Positions 1 to 4,923 of a DNA stretch of 14,565 bases are shown piece by piece (position 1 is the stretch's first letter; each line of letters starts with the position of its first letter). A model generated the notes under the pieces. That model did no database searches. It was given only the letters and a program-made list of their open reading frames with translations, and was not told the origin of the DNA. Position numbers and translations under genes: made by a program. Source of the stretch: DATNBT01 sp964579765 (lineage in GTDB: Bacteria; Acidobacteriota; Vicinamibacteria; Vicinamibacterales; CAVVIG01); assembly GCA_964579765.1 (NCBI GenBank), contig CAZOIK010000035.1:1-14565 (forward strand), read 5' to 3'.

Positions 1-70
1 GAACCGTAGGCTTCGCATAAACTCCTCCGCAGCCCTGTATTTAACCGCATTGCGGGTGCGATCGCGCGCC

Positions 71-99
71 TTGGCGCATTCGTGCCGAGCGGGTGTAAA
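71..99 (+). promoter_or_regulatory. Possible sigma-70-type promoter of the first gene pair
   Basis: TTGGCG at 71-76 and TGTAAA at 94-99 are separated by 17 bases, each matching about four of six positions of the vegetative -35/-10 consensus. The start codon of the downstream gene is at 123 with a good ribosome binding site (AAGGAG at 111-116). A sigma-54 reading of the same bases (TTGGCGCATTCGTGC) has the two elements one base too close. I see nothing recognisable in bases 1-70. Confidence 0.3.
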
Positions 100-122
100 G
101 TGTGGGGCTGAAGGAGATATCG

Positions 123-1124
123 ATGAAGGCACCAGTTGTCATGCTGGGTGGACTGCTCGCGGCTGCGGTCGCGGTGTCGCTGCACGCGCAACAGCCGGCG
201 GCAAAGACCGCGTCAACGGCCGCGTCGAAGCCCTATATGGCAAAGACGGCGTGGGGCGATCCGGACCTGCAGGGCGTCTGGGACTACAAGACGATCACGC
301 CGCTCGAGCGTCCGGCCGCGTACGGCGATCGCGCGTTCCTCACGAGTGCCGAAATCTCGAAGCTGGAAGGGGCCGCCGAAAAGCGTCTCGACTCGCCGCC
401 CGACGAGAACGTGCCGGTCAATCTGGTGCACGCGCCGTACATGACGGATCCGGGCACCAAAGTGGACGAAGATCACCGCACGTCGCTCATCGTCGATCCG
501 GCGGACGGCCGCATTCCGCCGCTGACGCCAGACGCGCAGCGCCGTGTCGCGACGCTCCGCGTCGGCGGGCGCAACGGCGGCACCGACGGCCCCGAAGAGC
601 GTAGTTCGCTCGAGCGCTGCATCACCTGGGGTCTGCCGACGGCGATTCTGCCCGGGCTCTACAACAACAACATCCGTATTCTCCAGGGACCCGGCTACGT
701 CGCGATCACGCACGAGATGGTGCACGACACGCGCATCGTCCCGCTCGACGGCCGGCCGGCCTTATCGTCGAAGATGCACCAGTGGTTCGGCGACTCGCGC
801 GGCCACTGGGAGGGCGACACGCTCGTCGTCGAGACCGCGAACTTCAGCAACAAGACCAACTACCGCGGCTCCGGCGCCAACCTGCACATGCTCGAGCGCT
901 TCACGCGCACCGGGCCGCACAGCGTCGAGTACCGCCTGACGGTCTCCGACCCGACGACGTGGACGCGGCCGTGGACGGTCGAGGAGCACATGCGGACCAG
1001 TGAGGGCGATCTCTACGAGTACGCGTGCCACGAAGGCAACTACGGCCTGCACAACATGCTCGAAGAGGCGCGCGACGCGGACAAAGCGGCTGCGGCGAAG
1101 GCGGCCGCCAGCCTGAACCAGTAA
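123..1124 (+). CDS. Secreted protein of unknown function (family often found beside DUF6152)
   Basis: This encodes 333 residues. The start at 123 is chosen because AAGGAG lies seven bases upstream and the product then begins with a clean signal peptide (hydrophobic residues 4-21, AHA-type region near residue 22). An in-frame GTG at 102 would place seven polar residues before it and has no ribosome site. The mature part has several tryptophan- and glycine-rich blocks: WGDPDLQGVW (44-53) followed by TPLERP, SLERCITWGLP (162-172), PLDGRP (207-212), HWEGDTLVVET (228-238) and a closing YEYACHEGN (298-306). I recognise this pattern from secreted proteins of Acidobacteria and some Proteobacteria; no activity is known to me. 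Two cysteines (166, 302) could form a periplasmic disulfide. It is followed after 12 bases by the DUF6152 gene, so the two are probably co-transcribed. An HEMVH string at 197-201 resembles a zinc-protease motif but may be coincidental. Confidence 0.85.
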   Translation: MKAPVVMLGGLLAAAVAVSLHAQQPAAKTASTAASKPYMAKTAWGDPDLQGVWDYKTITPLERPAAYGDRAFLTSAEISKLEGAAEKRLDSPPDENVPVNLVHAPYMTDPGTKVDEDHRTSLIVDPADGRIPPLTPDAQRRVATLRVGGRNGGTDGPEERSSLERCITWGLPTAILPGLYNNNIRILQGPGYVAITHEMVHDTRIVPLDGRPALSSKMHQWFGDSRGHWEGDTLVVETANFSNKTNYRGSGANLHMLERFTRTGPHSVEYRLTVSDPTTWTRPWTVEEHMRTSEGDLYEYACHEGNYGLHNMLEEARDADKAAAAKAAASLNQ

Positions 1125-1136
1125 GGGAGCCACGGC

Positions 1137-1571
1137 ATGATCAGGAAATTCGCCACGGCGTGCGCCATCGCGTGCGCTGCCACGTTCGCGGGCGCCGGCG
1201 TCGCGTCCGCGCATCACTCGTTCGCCGCGGAGTTCGACGCGAACGCGCCGGTGACGCTGCACGGCACCATCACGAAGATGGAGTGGATCAACCCGCATTC
1301 GTGGCTGCACATCGACGTCAAGAATCCAGACGGCACCGTCACGGAGTGGATGGTTGAAGGCGGCACGCCGAACACCCTCTTTCGCCGCGGCTTCACGCGG
1401 GACTCGGTGAAGACCGGCATGGAAATCACCGTCGAAGGCTACCGCGCGAAGAACGGCGCGAACCGCGCGAACGGGCGCGATCTGATCCTCAAGGACGGAC
1501 GCCGCCTGTTCATGGGCTCGTCCGGCACCGGCGCGCCGATTGACGGCAAAGACGCCTCGGAAACCAAGTAG
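1137..1571 (+). CDS. DUF6152 family exported protein
   Basis: This 144-residue protein has a signal peptide ending in an ASA site after residue 25, so the predicted mature chain starts HHSFAAEFD. The start ATG is preceded by AAGGGAG. The mature domain is about 100 residues, probably all beta, with the family-typical VTLHGTITKMEWINPHSW stretch (39-56) and a VEGYRAKNGANRANGRDL stretch (99-116). These features fit DUF6152, a periplasmic family of unknown function. The predicted N-terminal histidine together with the His in NPH (residue 54) is reminiscent of copper-binding His-brace proteins; that is my inference, not family knowledge. The gene sits 12 bases after the secreted partner gene, a pairing that I recall from other genomes. 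Complete and typical in length. Confidence 0.85.
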   Translation: MIRKFATACAIACAATFAGAGVASAHHSFAAEFDANAPVTLHGTITKMEWINPHSWLHIDVKNPDGTVTEWMVEGGTPNTLFRRGFTRDSVKTGMEITVEGYRAKNGANRANGRDLILKDGRRLFMGSSGTGAPIDGKDASETK

Positions 1572-1583
1572 CCCGTTCGAGCG

Positions 1584-1617
1584 CTCACCCCGATCCGGCC
1601 GGTGAGGAGCCCTCCTC
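1584..1617 (+). other. Two mutually exclusive hairpins before the next gene
   Basis: CTCACC (1584-1589) pairs with GGTGAG (1601-1606), and GAGGA (1604-1608) pairs with TCCTC (1613-1617). The two stems share 1604-1606, so only one can form at a time. There is no T-tract, so a simple terminator is unlikely. The purine-rich GAGGAG lies inside the overlap, too far (22 bases) from the ATG at 1632 to serve as a normal ribosome site. Confidence 0.3.
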
Positions 1618-1631
1618 GCCGCGCCTTTAGC

Positions 1632-2699
1632 ATGCGGCTCCTGCGTTCGCACCTCTCACTGCGTCCCCCTGCCGTCGTGTTCGCCGCGGCCGCGCTCGCG
1701 TTCGCAGGCTGGCTGACGGCGTTCGCTTCGGAACCACGATCGTCGGATGTGCCGCCGGCGCTCGAGCGCGTGCTTGCCGGCGACTTGAGGTTTTCGCAGG
1801 ACGATCTGGCGGACCTCGAGCACGGCAAGGTCGTCAAGCACACGCTGCCGGCCGCCGGCGGCGCGGTGGCGGCCGTCGGCGGCGTGCGGGTTCACGCGCC
1901 GATCGAGCGTTTCGTGGACGCGTACCGCGACATCGTCGGCTTCAAGAAGAATGCGAGCGTGCTTGAAATCGGACGCTTCAGCACGCCTCCCCGGCCCTCG
2001 GATCTGGATGGCCTCACGATTACGCACGACGACTTCGATCTGAGGAACTGCCGGGTCGGCGACTGCGACATCCGCCTTCCGGCCGCGGACATCGGGCGCA
2101 TCGCGAAAGAGGTTGACTGGCATCGCGCCGATGCCGACGGCCGGGCGGCGGCGCTCTTCAAGGAGATGCTCTTCGACCATGTCCGTGCCTACATGGCGGG
2201 CGGGGCGGGCGGCCGGATCGAGGAATACGACGACAGCCGTCCTCCGGTCCGGCCGCTCGACCGTTTCGCCTTGCTGCTGAAGAGCTCGCCGTACATCGAC
2301 GACGTAGTGCCCGGCCTCGGGCGCCACGTGGCGTCGTATCCGGCCGACCCGCTGCCGGGGACAGAAGATTTCCTCTACTGGTCGAAAGAGAAGTTCGGGA
2401 TTGCGCCATTTATTTCCGTCACGCACGTGACGCTCGTGCCGGAGGGCCCGCACGATCTCGTAATCGCCACCACGCGCGACGTCTATTCCAGCCGCTACTT
2501 CGACGCGTCGCTCGCCCTCGCGCTCGCCGGCCGGAGCGTCGCCGATCCGCAGTCGTTCTACTTGTTCTACGTGAACCGCTCCGCCGCGAGCGCGCTGCTC
2601 GGCGCGTTCGCGCGCATCCGCCGCGTGATTGTCGAGCGGCGCGTCAGGAGCAGCCTCGACGAGAACCTCCGCGCCGTCCGTGCACGACTCGAACGCTAG
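1632..2699 (+). CDS. Exported or membrane-anchored hypothetical protein
   Basis: This encodes 355 residues from the ATG at 1632; a GTG at 1602 would add ten residues. Neither start has a convincing ribosome site. The ATG is preferred because it leaves a compact positively charged N-terminus followed by a hydrophobic stretch at about 14-32 (signal peptide or single membrane anchor). The rest is soluble, mixed alpha/beta, without a motif that I can assign. Distinctive stretches are RNCRVGDCDIRLP (about 131-143), with two cysteines spaced for a disulfide, SSPYIDDVVPGL in the middle, and a basic helical C-terminus rich in arginine. I do not recognise a function; similar proteins occur as unnamed products in Acidobacteria. 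It lies 60 bases after the DUF6152 gene on the same strand, so read-through is possible but the hairpins between them suggest separate control. Confidence 0.75.
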   Translation: MRLLRSHLSLRPPAVVFAAAALAFAGWLTAFASEPRSSDVPPALERVLAGDLRFSQDDLADLEHGKVVKHTLPAAGGAVAAVGGVRVHAPIERFVDAYRDIVGFKKNASVLEIGRFSTPPRPSDLDGLTITHDDFDLRNCRVGDCDIRLPAADIGRIAKEVDWHRADADGRAAALFKEMLFDHVRAYMAGGAGGRIEEYDDSRPPVRPLDRFALLLKSSPYIDDVVPGLGRHVASYPADPLPGTEDFLYWSKEKFGIAPFISVTHVTLVPEGPHDLVIATTRDVYSSRYFDASLALALAGRSVADPQSFYLFYVNRSAASALLGAFARIRRVIVERRVRSSLDENLRAVRARLER

Positions 2700-2731
2700 C
2701 TCTTCCGTTCTCGCGCCTGCCTGCAAGTGAC

Positions 2732-2753
2732 ACCGTGTGAGGAATTACACGGT
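2732..2753 (+). promoter_or_regulatory. Inverted repeat between orphan and VWA genes
   Basis: ACCGTGT (2732-2738) and ACACGGT (2747-2753) form a perfect 7-bp inverted repeat around an 8-base centre, 33 bases after the stop at 2699. No T-tract follows, so it is more operator-like than terminator-like. Its right arm overlaps the first TTACAC of the shared upstream element, so it may belong to the same protein-binding site. Confidence 0.4.
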
Positions 2754-2776
2754 CCCCGAATAACTTACACAGCTCA
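2745..2776 (+). promoter_or_regulatory. Paired TTACAC element, copy 1 (candidate activator site)
   Basis: TTACAC occurs at 2745-2750 and again at 2765-2770, exactly 20 bases (two helical turns) apart, on the coding strand of the VWA gene. A second copy with the same spacing lies before the receiver gene. Over 32 aligned positions the two copies agree at 22: TTACACGnTCnCC, seven unmatched bases, then TTACACAnCTCA. The centre is about 80 bases upstream of the start predicted from the sigma-54-like promoter, a normal place for an enhancer-binding protein. Confidence 0.5.
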
Positions 2777-2812
2777 GCGGGGCCTCTGAGACGCGTTTCC
2801 CCGGCTCGTGCA

Positions 2813-2829
2813 CTGGCAAGAGAGTTGAA
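2813..2829 (+). promoter_or_regulatory. Sigma-54-like -24/-12 promoter of the VWA gene (imperfect)
   Basis: CTGGCAAGAGAGTTGAA resembles the sigma-54 consensus YTGGCACGRNNNTTGCW. The GG at 2815-2816 is followed by exactly ten bases and then GA instead of the usual GC. Transcription would start near 2840, only five bases before the ATG, so the message would be nearly leaderless; no ribosome site is visible there. The departure in the -12 element makes this the weakest of the four sites in the window. Confidence 0.35.
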
Positions 2830-2844
2830 CAGAAGTCCAGCCAG

Positions 2845-3804
2845 ATGCGACGTCTCGCTGCACTGCTCATCACGCTGGCGCTCGGCGCCGCGGCCGTCCA
2901 CGCGACGACGATCCAGAACGGCCAGGACGCCGCGCAGCCGCCGACCTTCAAAGCCGGCGTTGATCTCGTGTCGCTGAGCGTCGTGGTCAGCAATCAGAAG
3001 GGGCGGCCGGTGACCGGCCTGTCACGCAAGGACTTCGAGCTGTTCGACGCCGGGCGGCAGCGCGCAATCGCGGATTTCCATGCGGAGGCGACGCCGGTGT
3101 ACGTCGCCGTGCTCCTCGACACGAGCGGCAGCATGCACATCAGCGGCAAGTGGACGGCCGCGCGGGATGCGGCAACCCAGCTGGCGTTGGAGCTGCAGCC
3201 GGGACGCGATCACGTCGCGCTCTTCACGTTCGACTCGCAGCTGCACGCCGTGCAGCCGTTCACGACCTCGCCGCCCGAGATCATCGGGGGCCTGAGCCGC
3301 GTCGAGCCCTGGGGCTCGACGGCGCTGTTCGACGCGGTCGCACAGACGAGCAAAGAGCTGGCGGCCGAAGGCGGTGCGCGCCGGGCGATCGTCGTCATCA
3401 CCGATGGATTCGACAACCGCAGCCGCCTGGACGCGACGGACGTCTCGGCCGCGGCGAGCGCGATCGACGTGCCGGTCTACAGCTTCGTCGTCTCGTCTCC
3501 GCTCGACCACCCCGACAGCGCGGCGGCGAGCGACGGCGGTCCGGCCAGGCCCGCGCGCGGCACGCTCGACGATCTGTCGCGCTGGACGGGCGGCGCGCTG
3601 TTCGTGAGCCGGACGCCGACGGCTTCGATGACGGCGGCGAAACAAATCGTCACGGAACTGCGGCACCAGTACGTGATGACGTTCGAATCGAGTGCGCCCG
3701 CGGGCTGGCATCCGCTGCTCGTCCGCGTTCATGACGGCAACAACCTCGTGGTGCGGACACGAAGCGGGTACATGGCGGGACCACCCTCCGGCGGGCGGTT
3801 CTGA
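2845..3804 (+). CDS. Exported von Willebrand factor A (VWA) domain protein, acidobacterial type
   Basis: This encodes 319 residues with a signal peptide at 1-20 (AVHA end). Residues 37-80 form the short beta domain usual before the VWA fold in the acidobacterial VWFA-related family (VDLVSLSVVVSNQKGRPV, then LSRKDFELFD). The VWA domain spans about 84-280. Its metal-ion-dependent adhesion site is complete: D92-x-S94-x-S96 in LLDTSGSM, T159 in WGSTALFD, and D187 in VITDGFD. It should bind a divalent cation and mediate protein-protein or surface contacts in the periplasm or outside the cell; no partner can be named. The C-terminal part (about 270-310, ELRHQYVMTFES and VRVHDGNNLVVRTRSGY) is also typical of the family. 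The OmpA-type lipoprotein gene follows after 21 bases, so the two are likely one operon. The upstream region carries a paired TTACAC element and a sigma-54-like promoter. Confidence 0.92.
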   Translation: MRRLAALLITLALGAAAVHATTIQNGQDAAQPPTFKAGVDLVSLSVVVSNQKGRPVTGLSRKDFELFDAGRQRAIADFHAEATPVYVAVLLDTSGSMHISGKWTAARDAATQLALELQPGRDHVALFTFDSQLHAVQPFTTSPPEIIGGLSRVEPWGSTALFDAVAQTSKELAAEGGARRAIVVITDGFDNRSRLDATDVSAAASAIDVPVYSFVVSSPLDHPDSAAASDGGPARPARGTLDDLSRWTGGALFVSRTPTASMTAAKQIVTELRHQYVMTFESSAPAGWHPLLVRVHDGNNLVVRTRSGYMAGPPSGGRF

Positions 3805-3825
3805 GAAAAGGTGAGGAGGCAGAGT

Positions 3826-4512
3826 ATGTCGAAATGGATGTCAACACTCGCGCTGACGAGCGTGGTGGCCGTGGGGCTGCCGGCGTGCGCGACCAAGGGC
3901 TACGTGAGGAACCGCGTCGGCGACGTCAACACGAAGGTGGACAACCTCGCGACGTCGGTCGAACAGACCCAGGAGCGGACGAAGAAGAACGAAGCCGCGA
4001 TCAACGACGTGGATCAGAAGGCCCAGGCGGCGAACAGCGCAGCGGGCCAGGCGCAGCAGGCGGCCAACGTCGCCGACACCGCCGCGAAGTCGGCCGCCGC
4101 ACGCGCCAACGAAGTCGGCAACAAGACGGACGAGCTCGAGAAGGCCTCCAAGCGTCTCGTCTATACCGTCGTGCTGAGCGAGGACGAAGGGCAGTTCAAG
4201 TTCGGCAAGGCCACGCTGCCGGATGAGGCCAAGTCGAAGCTCGACGAGATGGTGCAGAAGCTGCTGGCCGATCCGAACGGCGCGTATCTGGAAATCGAAG
4301 GGCACACCGACTCGATCGGCCCCAAGGACGTGAACGAGCGGATCGGGCTCGAACGCGCCGAAGCGGTGAAGCGGTACCTCTATGAGCACTACCAGATTCC
4401 GCTCCACAAGATGAACGTCATCAGCTACGGCGCCGACAAGCCCGTGGCTTCCAACAAGACCAAGGCGGGGCGCGCGCAGAACCGCCGCGTCGTCATCCGA
4501 GTGCTCGCGTAG
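3826..4512 (+). CDS. OmpA/Pal-like peptidoglycan-binding lipoprotein
   Basis: This encodes 228 residues. The ATG at 3826 is chosen over a GTG at 3811 because GAGGAGG lies at 3813-3819 just before it. The N-terminus is a lipoprotein signal (GLPAC, lipid-modified Cys21). Residues 30-110 are rich in Ala, Asn, Gln and Lys with a heptad look, predicted as a long helical or coiled-coil spacer resembling the Lpp/OmpA linker type. Residues 112-228 are an OmpA C-terminal domain: GQFKFGKATL, EIEGHTDSIG with Asp162, LERAEAVKRYL, and GRAQNRRVVIRV with Arg220/221; the Asp and Arg normally hold the diaminopimelate of peptidoglycan. The protein should sit in the outer membrane and grip the cell wall. It is 21 bases after the VWA gene, and both are envelope proteins. 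A strong hairpin follows at 4564-4590. Confidence 0.92.
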   Translation: MSKWMSTLALTSVVAVGLPACATKGYVRNRVGDVNTKVDNLATSVEQTQERTKKNEAAINDVDQKAQAANSAAGQAQQAANVADTAAKSAAARANEVGNKTDELEKASKRLVYTVVLSEDEGQFKFGKATLPDEAKSKLDEMVQKLLADPNGAYLEIEGHTDSIGPKDVNERIGLERAEAVKRYLYEHYQIPLHKMNVISYGADKPVASNKTKAGRAQNRRVVIRVLA

Positions 4513-4563
4513 CGTCCACTCGAGAGCACGGACGACGCATTCGGGACAGCCGTGTGCCAATCC

Positions 4564-4590
4564 AGGGCGGGGAGCCGGGCTCCTCGCCCT
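4564..4590 (+). terminator. Strong hairpin after the OmpA-type gene, probable terminator
   Basis: AGGGCGGGGAGC (4564-4575) pairs with GCTCCTCGCCCT (4579-4590), a 12-bp stem with one G-U pair and a three-base loop, 52 bases after the stop. TTTTT occurs at 4607-4611, 16 bases beyond the stem, which is further than in a textbook terminator. The same T-run falls inside a sigma-54-like promoter for the KGG gene, so the palindrome could alternatively be an activator site centred about 50 bases before that start. Confidence 0.5.
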
Positions 4591-4599
4591 GCTCGTGCG

Positions 4600-4616
4600 C
4601 TGGCGCTTTTTCTGCA
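4600..4616 (+). promoter_or_regulatory. Sigma-54-like -24/-12 promoter of the KGG gene
   Basis: CTGGCGCTTTTTCTGCA has GG at 4602-4603, exactly ten bases, then GC at 4614-4615, with TGGC and TGCA around them and a T-rich spacer. Transcription would start near A4627 and give a 28-base leader that contains the whole ribosome site before the GTG at 4655. The spacing and location fit well; the -24 box has G instead of A at one position and the -12 box has C instead of the first T. Confidence 0.5.
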
Positions 4617-4654
4617 TCACAACCGGAAGGGACGTAACAAGAGGGGGAGGAATC

Positions 4655-4897
4655 GTGGCGAAACAGGATCGTGGCTTTGCGTCAATGGACCCGGAAAAAC
4701 AGCGGCGCATTGCGAGCAAAGGCGGCAAGGCCGCGCACGCAAAGGGCCGAGCACATGAGTGGACGGTAGAGGAAGCACGCGAGGCAGGACGCAAGGGCGG
4801 CTCGGCGAGCCATCGCCATGCGCCCGCCGATCAGCCGCCGCCGGAGTCAGCGCCGACGGCTGATGAGAATGCGGTTGCTCACAACGCCGACATGTAG
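4655..4897 (+). CDS. KGG-motif general stress protein (con-10/YciG-like)
   Basis: This encodes 80 residues and starts at GTG 4655, directly preceded by the very strong ribosome site GAGGGGGAGG (4641-4650). The frame opens earlier, at 4595, but that start has no ribosome site and would add 20 residues unlike the family. Two family repeats are visible: MDPEKQRRIASKGGKAAH (about 11-28) and VEEAREAGRKGGSASH (about 38-53). A proline- and alanine-rich acidic tail follows. KGG proteins are small, hydrophilic, probably disordered and induced by stress; their molecular action is unclear. The gene is isolated between the OmpA-type unit and the convergent PBP gene. A sigma-54-like promoter lies 28 bases before the ribosome site region, which would be an unusual control for this family. 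Confidence 0.88.
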   Translation: MAKQDRGFASMDPEKQRRIASKGGKAAHAKGRAHEWTVEEAREAGRKGGSASHRHAPADQPPPESAPTADENAVAHNADM

Positions 4898-4898
4898 C

Positions 4899-4919
4899 CC
4901 CGGAGTTGACCACTCCGGG
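4899..4919. terminator. Bidirectional hairpin between convergent genes
   Basis: CCCGGAGT (4899-4906) and ACTCCGGG (4912-4919) form a perfect 8-bp inverted repeat with a five-base loop. It fills the 26-base gap between the stop of the KGG gene (4897) and the stop of the minus-strand PBP gene (4924). Neither side has a T-tract, but its position suits a shared terminator or transcript-end stabiliser. Confidence 0.5.
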
Positions 4920-4923
4920 AACG

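Noticed and set aside
71..86. Sigma-54 promoter before the first gene (TTGGCGCATTCGTGC)
   Set aside because: The GG and GC are separated by nine bases rather than ten, and a 17-base-spaced sigma-70-like pair explains the same region at least as well.
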